Notes: generated from the sequence alone by a model not told the origin. 64,000 bases of DNA from Prorocentrum cordatum (GCA_963575745.1 CAUYUJ010005002.1:779479-843478); one strand, 5' to 3'; numbered from the stretch's first letter, positions 1-11,123 are shown. Translations and numbers: made by a program.

Positions 1-740
1 CAAGCAAACCGCCTGAGACATCCCCACAAAATGGCCGCGAACGAGCCCGTGCAACCACCCCTGGCGGCTCCCCTTAGGGGTGCTGAAATGAGCGCCTCGC
101 TCGAGACATCCTCCAAATCTGCTCCGAAAGCGAAGGATGTTGGGCCCAGAAACAAGCAAACCGCCTGAGACATCCCCACAAAATGGCCGCGAACGAGCCC
201 GTGCAACCACCCCTGGCGGCTCCCCTTAGGGGTGCTGAAATGAGCGCCTCGCTCGAGACATCCTCCAAATCTGCTCCGAAAGCGAAGGATGTTGGGCCCA
301 GAAACAAGCAAACCGCCTGAGACATCCCCACAAAATGGCCGCGAACGAGCCCGTGCAACCACCCCTGGCGGCTCCCCTTAGGGGTGCTGAAATGAGCGCC
401 TCGCTCGAGACATCCTCCAAATCTGCTCCGAAAGCGAAGGATGTTGGGCCCAGAAACAAGCAAACCGCCTGAGACATCCCCACAAAATGGCCGCGAACGA
501 GCCCGTGCAAACACCCCTGGCGGCTCCCCTTAGGGGTGCTGAAATGAGCGCCTCGCTCGAGACATCCTCCAAATCTGCTCCGAAAGCGAAGGATGTTGGG
601 CCCAGAAACAAGCAAACCGCCTGAGACATCCCCACAAAATGGCCGCGAACGAGCCCGTGCAAACACCCCTGGCGGCTCCCCTTAGGGGTGCTGAAACCAG
701 CGCCCCGCCTGAGACATCCTCACAATCTGCTCTCCAAGCG
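1..740. repeat. 152-bp tandem repeat, about 4.8 copies
   Basis: Units start at 1, 153, 305, 457 and 609, giving an exact 152-bp period. The first four copies are almost identical and the last diverges after about 700. The array probably continues left of the window. Long minus-strand ORFs here only reflect stop-free repetition and are not called as genes. Confidence 0.95.
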
Positions 741-747
741 TGAGAAA

Positions 748-985
748 GTCTGTTTATGTGTACGTCTGGGTATGAGTAAGTCTGAGTATGAGTAATACTG
801 TGTATGTGTAAGTCTGGGTATGAGTAAGTCTGTGTATGAGTACGTCTGGGTGTGAGTAAGTCTGTGCATGAGTAAGTCTGTGTATGAATATGTCTGAGTG
901 TGAGTAAGTCTGAGTATGAGTAGGTCTGAGTATGAGTAAGTCTGAGCATGAGTAAGTCTGAGTATGAGTAGGTCTGAGTATCAGG
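748..985. repeat. GT-rich minisatellite, 16-bp unit
   Basis: Degenerate tandem copies of AGTAAGTCTGAGTATG. The unit does not match the plant or protist telomere repeat TTTAGGG, so this is an internal minisatellite. Confidence 0.85.
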
Positions 986-1037
986 AAAGAGGAGGAGGGG
1001 AGGAGGAAGGAGGAGGGAGGAGAAGGAGTAGGAGGCG
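976..1037. repeat. GGA-rich tract
   Basis: Short purine-rich (GGA)n stretch joining the GT-rich minisatellite to the next satellite. Confidence 0.8.
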
Positions 1038-1089
1038 TCCAAGTAATAACAAGAACCCCATCTTAGGATATGGGGAAAAATAATGTCCC

Positions 1090-2410
1090 AGTGGGGGTGA
1101 CCACATGCGTCCGCCACACCCAATGCGCAGCTTCGTGGCCCCATAAGGGGGCCCCGCCCAAGGCCCCAGTGGGGGTGGCCACATGCGCCCGCCACACCCA
1201 GTACGGCGCTTCGTGGCCCCATAGGGAGCTCCAGGCCCTAGTGGGGGTGGCCACATGCGTCCGCCACAATCAATGCAGCGCTTCGTAGCCCCATAGGGAG
1301 CTCCACCCAAGGCCCCAGCGGGGGTGGCTGCATGCGTCCGCCACACCCAGTACGGCGCTTCGTGGCCCCATAGGGAGCTCCACCCAATGTCCCAGTTGGG
1401 GTGGCCACGTGCGTCCGCCACACCCAGTACTGCGCTACGTGGCCCCGTAGGGGGCCCCGCCCAACGTCCCAGTGGGGGTGGCTACATGCGTCCGCCACAC
1501 CCAATACACCGTTTCGTGGCCCCATAGGGAGCCACACCTCAGGCCCCAGTGGGGGTGGCCACATGCGTCCGCGACACCCAGTACAGCGCTTCGCGGCCCC
1601 ATAGGGAGCTCGACCGAAGGCCCCATGCGTCCGCCACACCCAGTACAGCGCTTCGTAGCCCCATAGGGAGCTCCACCCACGGCTCCAGTAGGGGTGGCCA
1701 CGTGCGTCCGCCACAACCAATACACCGTTTCGTGGCCACTGGGACCGTCCGAATGCGCCCCGCACGCGCAATTTTGCATTTTCACCCACCCAGCACAGCG
1801 TTTCGTGGCCCCATCGGGAGCTCCACCCCCAGTGGGACCGCCCACATGCGTCCCGCACACGCAATTGATACTTTCACTCACCAAGTACACCATTTCGTGG
1901 CCCCGAATAGGGAGCTCCGCCGAAACCCCATGTCGGACCGGCCACATGCGTCCCACACATTCAGTTTGGCAGTTTCACCCTCCCAGTACAGAGCTTCGTG
2001 GCCCCATAGGAAGCTCCACCGAAGCCCCCAGTGGGACCGTCAGCGTGCGCCCCGGAAGCCCAATTTGGCATGTTCACCCACCCAGTACAGCGCTTCGTGG
2101 CCCCATAGGGAGCTCCACCGAAGCCCCCGGTGGGACCGTCCGCATGCGCCCCGGAAGCCCAATTTGGGATTTTCACCAACCCAGTACAGCGCTTCGTGGT
2201 CCCATAGGAAGTTCCACCGAAGCCCCGAGTGGGACCGTCCGCATGCGTCCCGGAAGCCCCATTTGGCATTTTCACCCACGCAGAACAGGGCTTCGTGGCC
2301 TCATAGGGAGCTCCACCGACGCCCCAGTGCTACCGCCTGCATGCCATCCCCCCCACCCAGGGCAGCGCTTCGTGGCCCCATGGGGAGCGTCACCGAAGAA
2401 GATATTCACA
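1090..2410. repeat. Satellite array with a conserved CTTCGTGGCCCCAT core, units 72-99 bp
   Basis: The core CTTCGTGGCCCCATAGGGAG recurs throughout. To about 1740 the spacing is 72-78 bp and the inter-core part reads like GTGGCCACATGCGTCCGCC. From about 1893 to 2291 the core recurs at about 99-bp spacing (1893, 1994, 2093, 2192, 2291) with a different inter-core part (GGGACCGTCCGCATGCG). So two higher-order variants of one satellite lie side by side. Predicted proteins on both strands are repeat translations. Confidence 0.9.
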
Positions 2411-2995
2411 ATTGCGGTACCCACAGCTGCATATGGTGGGGTCCTTCGCCAGGATAAGTTTGTGAGACGGCTGTGATTCGAACTTTCTTGAATGCGTAAC
2501 CCACTGCATGTCGACTCCGCCAACCTACAGGAAGTTGCCAGTCTAGGTGCCATAACCTAGCGGGCGGTCAGATCAGTCACCATGTAGTGTGTCCTCACAT
2601 TGCGTCCTTCCTTGTTCGCCATTTTCCCCTCCATTGGATCTGACCATCTCGCCGTAATCCTGCCTTGTTTTTGGGAAGTGCAGTCTCGCGACGAGGTCCT
2701 TGCCCATGCAGCTAACGCTGGCGTGATCTATTTTGCCTTTAACGCAGCGTGTGCTCAAGGCCTGCACTGTCCGAGGCGAGCGGTGCAATTCGCCCATGCC
2801 CGTCTTCGCGCCACTGGCAGACGAAGTGCGGCCATCAACGCCCTGGCCCAACAAAGGACCAAATGACTCGGTGTTTTCTGATTTTGCTACGTTTAGTGTG
2901 GTGCCAGGCTGACATGGACTCGGGACTCTCTCACCGCGGCCTGCGGGCTGATCCCGCCCCATGCTTTCTGGTTTTCCCCCTTGGGCGGTAGCGTT
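2410..2995. other. Unassigned spacer with a tRNA-like segment
   Basis: Between the satellite and the pyrimidine tract. ORFs of 80-93 aa show no recognisable domain. The only structured item is the tRNA-like box A/box B pair at 2473-2523. Confidence 0.5.
2473..2523 (-). other. tRNA-like promoter boxes (tRNA pseudogene or SINE head)
   Basis: On the minus strand a box A-like TTGGCGGAGTCG (2523-2512) is followed about 40 nt later by a box B-like AGTTCGAATCAC (2484-2473). The flanking bases form neither a convincing acceptor stem nor a T-stem, so this is not a working tRNA gene. It could be a decayed tRNA or the 5' part of a tRNA-derived SINE. Confidence 0.35.
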
Positions 2996-3560
2996 CCTCC
3001 TCCTCCTCGTCCTCGTCCTCCTCTTCCCCCCTCCTCCCCCCTCCTCCTCCCTCATCCTCCTCTTCTTCTTCTCTTCCTCCCCCTCGCGTTCGTCCTCCTC
3101 CTCCTCGTCCCCTCGGCAGGCTGCCGCAGGGCAGTGCCTCGCCAGGGCGAGTGCAGGCGCCTCCTGCGACTGCGGGGGCACTGCCCGCTCCGGCGGAGGC
3201 GCTGCCCGGGGCGTTGTCGGGGCCTCGGGCCTCCCGTGGTGCCGCGCGCGGGGGGCGGTGAAGGAGGGGGGGGAGGAGGAGGCGGAGGAAGAGAAGGAGG
3301 ACGATGAGGTCGAGGAGGAGGAAATCGAGGATGACGAGGAGGAGACGGAGGAGGAGGAGGAGGGGGAGGAGGAGGAGAGGGAGGAGGAGGAGGAGGAGGA
3401 GGAGGAGGAGGAGGAGGAGGAGGAGGAGGAATGGAGGAATGAAGGAATGGATGAATGGAGGAGGAGGAGGAGGAGAAGGAGGAGGAGGAGGAAGAGGAGG
3501 AGGAGGAGGAGAAGGAGGAGGAGGAGGAAGGGGAGGGGGAGGGGGAGATGGAAGAAGGAG
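2996..3560. repeat. Paired inverted TCC / GGA microsatellites around a GC-rich core
   Basis: (TCC)n at 2996-3118 is followed by a GC-rich core (3119-3264) and then (GGA)n to 3560. The two tracts are complementary, so one strand can fold back. Bases 3205-3255 resemble the start of the 280-bp repeat at 12206. Long Ser-, Pro- or Glu-rich ORFs on both strands are artefacts. Confidence 0.85.
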
Positions 3561-3689
3561 GGGGGAGCAAGCCCAAGATCCGCCAACGATATTACAATAA
3601 ACCCTCCCTCCAATTTTGCTCCCCACATGCCCCTACACGGATTCCTACTCGCTGAAGAAGGTGCCCCGTTGGAAGACAGCCGCTTGAGA

Positions 3690-3880
3690 ATCCATAACTG
3701 TACCAGAACATCATCCCTAGGACATCAACGCCGCGATTCACCGGTAGTGTTGCGTCTTGGCGATCCTGATTCGCCGCAAAACACCATTCCTGGGATTTCA
3801 GCACCGCGGATCAACGTGACTGTTGCGCCCTGGCGTTCCGTCATCGTGCCAAAACACCATGTCTGGGACGTAAGCCATAA
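3690..3880 (+). repeat. 73-bp satellite, about 2.5 units
   Basis: ACACCAT-type unit starts at 3709, 3781 and 3854. A related set lies in inverted orientation at 27290-27480, in the same order relative to the 83-bp satellite and the TCC/GGA tract. Confidence 0.75.
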
Positions 3881-3887
3881 TAATCTT

Positions 3888-4310
3888 TGAAAATGCTCCA
3901 ACGTCTTCAAACGCATTCTCGCGGCGCTAAGCGGAAAGACATGATTTGAAAATGCGCCGCCCTCCACCCGTGAAGCTGTTGCTAAACATAAAGACGAATG
4001 TGCTCGGCGCAAAGGCGAGAGCCGCATTTTGAAAACCACCCGCCCTCCATCCGTGAAGTTCTGGCATTTGGTCAAGACGAATGTGCGAGGCGCTAAGGCG
4101 GGAACCACATTGAAGCAAACACCCGCCTTCCATCAGTGAAACAGCTGCACCTGTTCAAGACGAATGTGCGCGGCGCTGGGGCGAGAGCCACACTTGGAAA
4201 ACCACCCACCTTCTATCTGTGAAACTCGTTCAACTTGTTCAAGACGAATGTGCGCGGCGCTAAAGCGAGAGCCACATTTTGAAAACGACCAGCCCTCCAT
4301 CCGAGATGCT
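3888..4310 (+). repeat. 83-bp satellite, about 5 units
   Basis: The motif AAGACGAATGTGCGCGGCGC recurs at 3991, 4074, 4157 and 4241 (83-84 bp apart), each followed by GAGAGCCACATTTTGAAAA-like sequence. Inverted relatives occur at 26770-27235 and 50200-50515, and a diverged one at 44490-44750. Confidence 0.85.
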
Positions 4311-4317
4311 GCCCTTA

Positions 4318-5192
4318 ATTCGTTACGCTTCGCGTATCCCCACCAGCCCATCTCACAACAGCAACTCTTGCGAAGCATGCCGACAGTCGTGTTTTTCAGG
4401 CGTGTGTCCGCTTGGCCCCGCATATCTCCCCTGCTCCTCCTTCCTCCCGCCTCCTTGTACATCCTCCTTGTGGGGGGAGCGGGAGAAGGTCGAGGCGGAG
4501 GAGGAGGGAGTGAAAGCGCTCCTCGCGGTTTGAGTCGTTTGGGGTTTCTCGTCCTGGTGTGAGTCGTTCGGGCCCTTCTTCCTGGTGTGAGTCGTTCGGG
4601 CTCTTCGTGGTGTGAGTCGTTCGGGCTCTTCGTCCTGGTGTGAGTCGTTCGGGCTTCTCGTGGTGTGAGTTGTTCGGGCCCCTCGTCCTGGTGTGAGTCG
4701 TTCGGGCCCCTCCTCCTGGTGTGACTCGTTCGGGCTCCTCGTGGTGTGAGTCGTTCGGGGCCCTCGTCGTGGTGTGAGTCGTTCGGGCTCCTCGTGGTGT
4801 GAGTCGTTCGGGCGCCTCGTCCTGGTGTGAGTCGTTCGGGCCCCTCCTTCTGGTGTGAGTCGTTCGGGCTCTTCGTGGTGTGAGTCGTTCGGGCCCCTCG
4901 TCCTGGTGTGAGTCGTTCGGGCTCCTCGGGGCGTGAGGCGTTCGGGCACCTCGCTCCCTTTTGGGGCGTCTTGGGGGCCTCTTGGCGGCCCCAGGGGCTT
5001 CCAGGAGCGTCTTGGGTGCCTTGGGAGAGCCTCTTCGGGCCTCTTGGGAGCCTCTTGGAGGCCGTTTGGGGCGTCTTGGGGGCCTCTTGGCGGCCCCAGG
5101 GGCTTCCAGGAGCGTCTTGGGTGCCTCGGGGGAGCCTCTTGGGGCCTCTTGGGGGCCTCTTGGGGGCATCTTGGGGGCCTCTTGGAGGCCTC
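4318..5192 (+). repeat. Left part of a dispersed composite repeat (host of LINE A)
   Basis: Three modules in order: a nearly unique stretch (4318-4440, almost identical to 45250-45362); a minisatellite of GTGTGAGTCGTTCGGG plus a variable TC-rich part (4505-4955); and a CTTGGGGGCCT array (4958-5192). The same three modules occur in the same order and orientation at 45250-46025, where no LINE intervenes. Confidence 0.85.
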
Positions 5193-5193
5193 T
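5180..5193 (+). repeat. Candidate target-site duplication, left copy
   Basis: TCTTGGAGGCCTCT lies directly against the spliced-leader 5' end and is repeated at 11197-11210 just after the A-tract. Because the surrounding array is repetitive, a chance match cannot be excluded. Confidence 0.6.
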
Positions 5194-5214
5194 CCGTAGC
5201 CATTTTGGCTCAAG
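5193..5214 (+). other. Complete dinoflagellate spliced-leader (DinoSL) sequence in the genome
   Basis: All 22 nt match the published DinoSL consensus (D followed by CCGTAGCC, ending in TTGGCTCAAG), with T at the degenerate first base. SL RNA genes carry a GT splice donor straight after CAAG; here CAAG is followed by ATGACT. This is therefore a spliced leader already joined to an mRNA body and copied back into DNA, not an SL RNA gene. Confidence 0.93.
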
Positions 5215-5309
5215 ATGACTATCACTTGGGGCTTCCGCCCTGGTGGTCAAAGGGATACCGCTAGACCGCGGCAGGCAGATCGGTTTACCGTTCGGCAGAC
5301 GGGCGCACG

Positions 5310-6274
5310 ATGTCGGCTGGGGGCTGGCCGCGCTCGTACAACGGCTACTGGTCTTGCAGCTGTGGGACGGCGGACAACTGCGCAACGCGCAAGAAGTGTC
5401 GGGGGTGTGGGACCCTTGGGCCGCGCAAAGAACTCACGTACAAGGACGTGCTGCGGGGCCGACAAAGCGGGAGGCGGCGCTCCAGAAGCAGGTGGACTTC
5501 ATGCGGGCAGAGCTGCAGGGCCTCAAGAAGCAGCAGCACGCCACGCAGGAGGAGGACGACGAGAAGCCTGTGGACTTGGATAAGCTCTTCAGGTGGGCCC
5601 AGTCCTGCAAGACCGAGTGGGGAGACCAGTCAGTCGAGTACCAGCAGGCTCAGGAGCGCTACATGCGCGCCAAGGATGCCAAGCGAAGCACGAAGCCGCA
5701 CTCGGCCCAGCTCACATTTGCAAGGGTGGCCAGAGAGAAGCTTGATAAGGAGGAGGCGGCAATCATCGACGAGGTCAAGCGGCACCAGAAGGCCACGCAG
5801 GAGGCGCAGGAGAAGCTCACCAAGAAGAGGGAGCAGCTCGAGGTCGCAAGGGCCAAGGAGTTGGAGCTTAAGGTCCAGGATGTATCCGTCAAAGGCAAGG
5901 GCTTCCTCACGGCCATGCAGAAGCAGTGCGAGGGTGCCGTCGAAGGCAGCGGCATCAGCAAGGCGCAGCACGAGCAGCTGTTCGCAGCGCTCGGCAAAGT
6001 GCTGGACAACGTCAAGGAGGAGCCCAAGGACGACGAGGACGGCATGGACACTGAGGAGGCTTGTGGTGCCCCTGCTGGTGGCAACAGTGGGGGCACAGGT
6101 GCAGCCAGAGGAACGCAATATGAACGCGAGCAGGGTCCGCAGCTGTCACCTGAAGAACAAGAGTGGCTACATGCAGGAGGGATTCCCGCGGACGCCAGCG
6201 AAGCACGGCGAAAGCGTTGGATGGAGGTGTGCGTCAGCCTGGCGGAGCATAACAAGCGGGCCAAGCGATCCTAG
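5310..6274 (+). pseudogene. LINE A ORF1: zinc-finger / coiled-coil RNA-binding protein, one frameshift
   Basis: The ATG at 5310 lies 95 nt after the spliced leader. The first 50 codons give a RanBP2-like zinc finger: W14, C16, C18, N23, C30, C33 (W-x-C-x-C-x4-N-x6-C-x2-C). At the G run near 5454-5458 one base appears to be missing; one extra G would join GVLRG-like codons to PTKREAALQKQ in the other frame. From there to the TAG at 6272 the protein is a long charged coiled coil (to about 5870) followed by an acidic stretch and a short C-terminal tail. In LINEs such proteins bind element RNA in the RNP; that role is inferred. An upstream ATG directly after the spliced leader (5215) opens a different frame. 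The overlapping Arg/Ser-rich reading of the 5310 frame after 5460 is a shadow. Confidence 0.78.
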
Positions 6275-6275
6275 C

Positions 6276-8150
6276 AGGCTGCGCAAGAACAAGCATGAGA
6301 GCCTCACACTGTGGACTTTCAACGGTTCGGGGTGGGGCATCATCAAGGAGATGATCGAAGGATCTGAAGGGGGCAAGCTGCAGTGCTACGCAGTGCAGGA
6401 GCATCGGCTCATGGACGACAGGATCGCGGTGGTGTCGCAGAGCATGAAGGTGCAGGGGTACCAGTTCGGCGGCGTAGCAGCGAACCAGACTATAGGACCA
6501 GGTGGAGAAGCAGGTGCCTCAGCGGGCGTTGCGGTGGTGGCGCCCAGGTGCATAGGCATGACCTACCTGTATGGCAAGGAGAAGTGGGACCTGTCACCGC
6601 GCAACAGTCCAGGGAGAGCTGTAGCTGCGTGGTTAGCGGTCGGTAAGGGCATCATCTACGCGTCGGTCTACTTGTGGACGGCGGAGGGCATGGCGTTCAG
6701 GAACGCGGAGATCATCAACAAGATAATTGGACAATTGGAGGCGATTGGAGCGCCGTGGATCATCGGGGGAGATGTCCAGGTGGCGCCCGAGAAGATGACG
6801 GAGGTAGAAAGCGTCAAGACGGCCAAGGCGCGAGTTGTAGCGTCAGGGGCCAGGTGCGGCACGTGCAGACATGCGCATGGTGCAAGTGAGATCGACTACT
6901 TCATCGTTTCGGGCAGCCTGGTCAGCCAGGTGATGGATGTCAGAGTGCAGGAGGAGTGGCCGTCGGCGCCCCACAAGCCAGCGGGGCTCACTCTCAGGCT
7001 AAAGGTGAAGGAGCGCATGGTCAGGGTGCTGGAGAAGCCGAAGGCTTTGCCAGAGCTGGGCATTGGCTGCACACCAGCGCCGCCTAGGTACCAGGACATC
7101 GCGAGTTTCGGGTCGCAGGTGGCTGCCAACCAGGCGTGGAAGCAGTATATGCAGACACTGGAGCAGGAGGCCTTTGCAGCGCGGGGTCTAGCATGGGCAC
7201 CGGACCATCCTGCAGCAGGACGGGCGGAGGAGCCGACTTGGAGGATCAAGCCGCTCAGCTTCGGCGGTGCCCACGTTCCGCCAGCAGCTAGAGAAGCAGT
7301 ATGGTGGAGGTGGTTAGCAAAGATTTTGCAGAATTTGCATGGGGCATATTCTAGGCTCAAGATGGCGAGAACAGGTGACATCCAGTGGCAACGGCAGCGG
7401 GAGGCAACTGCGCATGAGCACCAGTTCATCATCACGCGCCAGCGGACGAAGCACCTAAAAGCTGAGGAGCAGGGCAAGTGGCAGGCCAGGTGCGGGTTGC
7501 TGGCTGCTGGGTTACTCCGAGGAGCGTTAAAAGAGGCGAAGTTGCAGCAATGGATGCAAGAAAGCCAGGCCGAGATGAAGGAGTACGACCAGAAGCTTCT
7601 CAAGGAGAGGCGTGCACGGTGGGCAAACAGGCTGCAGGAGGCGGCAGCAGGTGCAGCGGGTGGCCTACACAAGCTAAGCAAGGCTGCTACCGTATGGAGG
7701 CCACGCAGGGGAGACACCATGGAGGGCTCGGCAGACCCCATCGAGGCGGCGGAGTACACCCTCAGGGAGTGGAAACAGATCTGGAGGGTCGGCGAGCAGA
7801 TCCAGGAGGAGGCAAGACCGTGGGAGTGCGAGGAGCGTGACAAGCTCGAGCCTTTCACGGGACAAGATGTGGACAAGCTCAAGGAGGTAGCCCGCACCTT
7901 CAGAAAGAATACGGGGGTCGGTGTCGACAGGTGGCATCCCTCCATGCTGCAGGGCGCGTCGGACGAAGCGTGCGACAAGCTGTTGGACTTCTACATGGAG
8001 GTGGAACGGACCTTGTACTGGCCCATCCACATGGGCACGGTGCTGTTCTTCATGATCCCGAAGACCTTCACCACGGACAGGGTCATCGGTTTGCTGCCCG
8101 CAGCCATCAGAGTGTGGGAAATTATGCGGGAGCCGTACATGGTCAAGTAG
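6276..8150 (+). pseudogene. LINE A ORF2, first half: APE-like endonuclease and RT N-terminus, ends at a TAG
   Basis: Same frame as 5310. An endonuclease/exonuclease/phosphatase domain starts near 6303 (LTLWTFNGSG): QEH gives the metal-binding Glu region, GGD at about 6766-6773 is followed by VQ where most family members have FN, and SEIDYF is at 6886-6903. The histidine of the usual SDH-P block appears as HKP near 6970. A linker with coiled-coil character follows, then the RT fingers (NTGVGVDRWHPS near 7910, MIPK near 8055). The frame is cut by TAG at 8148-8150 and continues in the same frame, as if CAG (Gln) had become TAG. No ATG lies near the domain start, so how ORF2 is translated (reinitiation, frameshift) is unknown. 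Confidence 0.82.
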
Positions 8151-11123
8151 GCCAAGCAGAACTACAGGCGCTGGGACTGCACGAGCTACGGTAAGGCGGC
8201 GGAGGACGCGGCCTGGGAGGTGTTGCTCAGCCACGAGATGGACGACGCGGAGGAGCAGAGCGAGGAGACGCAGGCTACGATCACGGCGGTGTTGGACTTG
8301 GTGAAGGCTTTCGGGAAGGCCAGCTTGCACGCATTGTGGGAAGCAGGGAAGCAGCTAAATTTCAACACGGGGGTGCTGGCTGTGATGTGCTCATATTTCG
8401 CCATGTGCAGGCGCCTCATCGTGGGTGGCTCGGTGTCCAGCGAAACCCAGACGGTGGCCACCATCGTCGCGGGTAGCCAGTTCTCGGTGTGCTTCTTGAA
8501 GATGGTCATCCAGTCCACGTTGGATGGCCTGGTGGTGGAGAGACCGAGGGCGCGTTGGAGAATGTATGTGGACGACCTGCGCGTGCGGTTACGACAGCAG
8601 CACCAGTACATCGTTACGGAGTTTGAAGAGACAATCGACAGTTGTTTCAGAGGCTTCGGGAATATAGGCTTGAAGTTCTCGGTGGGCAGCAAGGGTAAAG
8701 GCGCTGTGATGGCGAGCACTAAGTGGGCGCGAAAGGCCGTGACAGGGCCGATGCGTGAGCGAGGACTGCCGGTGGTGAGGGCCTGCCCGTACCTGGGGGT
8801 TGACATCGTCACGCATGGTACGGCGGCAAAGGCTATGAACGGCAAGAGGCATGCTATTATGAAGGCCAGGAGTCGGAGGCTGCTCACCCTGAAGGGAGGG
8901 CGCAAGATGACCAGGGGCGTTGGCTTGGTGTTCAAGTGTGGTCTAAAGCGCTCAGTCTTGCACGGGTGTAAGTGCTTAGGCATGCCAGACCACCAGCTAC
9001 GACAGCTACGACGTGAGGCAGGACGATTACTACCAGGAGGTCGTGGAGCCCGAAGCCTCACCCTCCAGCTGGCGGTTGCGCAGGAGGAGCCGACGTACGA
9101 GGTCACTGAGGCGCCGATAGTAAGGTGGGCGCGTGCAGTGTGGCATAGCGCACAAGACGAGGATGAAGCAGGACAATGGGACAGCATGGGCACCATGTTG
9201 CAGCAGGCGTGGAGACGGCAGCAGCAGGAGGTCGGCATGAAGCCAGCGTGGGCCCGAGTGAGGGGGCCAGCAGGTGCTGTCATCATGTCCATGAGAAGGG
9301 CCACGTGGGCGTGGCCTGCGTGGCATACTTTTGTCGCGAAGGAGGGCTTCGAGCTGAACATGCAGGAGGTGTGCCCTATGGACATTGCAGCGATGGTGCG
9401 CAAGGGCGCGCAGGCGACCCTCTGGGAGGAGTGGACGCAGGCGGAGGAGCTCAGGAGCCTGAACCCAATGCCTTTGGTGGCACCAGCGGTGGCGCAGTTG
9501 CGAGCACGTGAGTTCCCGAAGCATGCCAAGAATGCAGCGAAGAAGATCTTCATCGGAGGTGCGTGGACTATGGAGAAGCTTTGCAAATGTAATATCGTGC
9601 CCACGGACATCTGCATGGTTTGCGGCGAGGCGGTGGGCACCGAGCACCATCGGTATTACAAGTGCACCGCGCTCAGGGACCAGCGTCTGCAGGCGCAGGC
9701 GGACTGGCAGCACGTAGCCGAGCAGCAGGACACCAACATGCTGTGGACGCGGGGGCTGGTGAGGTCTCCAGAGGCGGACTGGAAGTTCGTTGGCATTGCG
9801 GAGGACCAGTACTACGAGCAGGTGGTCGACGGTGATGAGGACTATCTCACAGGCGACATCGTCTGTGATGGCTCCAAGCTCGGGTACAGCGACTGGGCGC
9901 AAACGGGCTGGGCAGCCATGTCGCTCACCGACGATGGCACGGCGAAGATGCAGATGTGGGGCCCGTTGCCTTGTACACTGCCGATCCATGGGAGGGTTAA
10001 GAGAGCAGAGATGTGGGCTTTTCTCAAGGTGCTGGAGCGGATGCTGCCGCCTGGTCGTGTGTATACAGACCACAAGGGCATCCTGGAAGGTTTGCAGAAA
10101 GGTGAGCGGTGGTGCACGAGCTGGAAGCGACCACATGCAGACCTACGGCGAAGGATTTGGCACAAGGTGAAGGACCTGGGCCTGGATACACAATGCGTGA
10201 TGCACGTGAAGGCCCACAGGTCCAAGGCCAGGATCCAGCAGCTCGAGGGCGACGACCTGAATATTGCGAAGGGCAACAGTGAGGTTGATTTGCTGGCGAA
10301 GGCGGGCGCGGAGCAGGACGCGCACTACGGCAAGCACCAGGCGCTGGAGGACCTTGCAGGGCGCGCGCGTTGGGCGCTGCAGAATATAGGATGGTGGTAC
10401 CAAAAGATGGGCGGTACGTGGCCAGACGTGCCGCCCAAAGCAAAAGGAGTACCGAGACGAAGAGTGCCGAAGCCGCTGCTCACCCTCACCGAGCACGATA
10501 TCGTGGAGACGGGTGGGTGGCAGGTATGCATAAGGTGTGGCATTCGTGCGGCGTCCAAGAGGATGCGCATAAAGCTGTGGCAAGCGGAATGCGTGCGACC
10601 ACGGTGGCAGGCGACAGGCTCGAGCAGCTCGGGGACAGGCAGGTCGCTGGAAGCCAGCGTTGCCATCGCGGCGGCAGCTGCAGCAGCAGCAGTAGCAGCG
10701 CGCCCAGAGGTACAACACGAAGATCGTGCAGAGCTTGAGGGGCAGGACAGGGCTCATCGTGTTGAAGTTCATGGGCCGTACGTCGTGTGTGTGGTGTGCG
10801 GGGCGCACTCGGCGAGGCGAAGGGCGGGTTTGGGCGTGGCATGCCCAGGCCCGCTGGCTCCTCGTGGGCGCTCCACAAAGGACGACGCAAAGAGGAAGAA
10901 GCGAGACAGGATTCTGGCTGGGAAGAATCCGCAGAACGGCAAGCCGCTGGAGCAGGGGATAGTCCTGCCTGGGCGGCGGGGGGCTTGAGAGCGAGCTCGC
11001 ATGGGGGAGCACCAGCTGCACTATGTGAGCATGGTGAACATGCTGGTGCAGATGAGGCTGGAGGGCCAGCCAACGTACGAGTTCGTGCTGGAGAACCAGC
11101 TGAACCAGGCCAGTCAGGCCTGA
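8151..11123 (+). pseudogene. LINE A ORF2, second half: RT palm, zinc knuckle, RNase H and C-terminal tail
   Basis: Direct in-frame continuation after the TAG. RT motif A reads LDLVKAFGK near 8292 (first Asp kept), and motif C is YVDD at 8565-8576. A C-x2-C-x7-H-x5-C knuckle begins at 9612. The RNase H domain has all four acidic positions: DGS (9867), AE (10008), TD (10068) and SEVD (10287). A low-complexity Ala/Arg-rich tail with CVVCG follows. The frame stops at TGA 10986-10988, but continues in the same frame for 44 more sense codons (HQLHYVSMVNML-like) to TGA at 11121, suggesting CGA changed to TGA. The protein would copy element RNA at the nicked target and remove the RNA strand. Confidence 0.85.

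Noticed and set aside
748-985. Interstitial telomere
   Set aside because: The unit AGTAAGTCTGAGTATG does not match TTTAGGG or related telomere repeats.
1090-2476. Plus-strand proteins of 260-302 aa in the satellite
   Set aside because: They follow the satellite period and have no domain; overlapping minus-strand ORFs are equally long.
2473-2523. Functional tRNA gene
   Set aside because: Acceptor and T-stems do not pair.
2573-3890. Ser/Pro/Glu/Arg-rich proteins of 174-351 aa in several frames
   Set aside because: Translations of TCC/GGA microsatellites.
5193-5214. Spliced-leader RNA gene
   Set aside because: The leader is followed by ATGACT, not the GT splice donor of SL RNA genes, and no Sm-site-like or repeated SL unit follows.
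5460-6274. Arg/Ser-rich start of the 946-codon frame as a genuine SR-like protein
   Set aside because: It is the antiphase reading of the LINE A ORF1 coiled coil, which has far better codon and domain character in the neighbouring frame.
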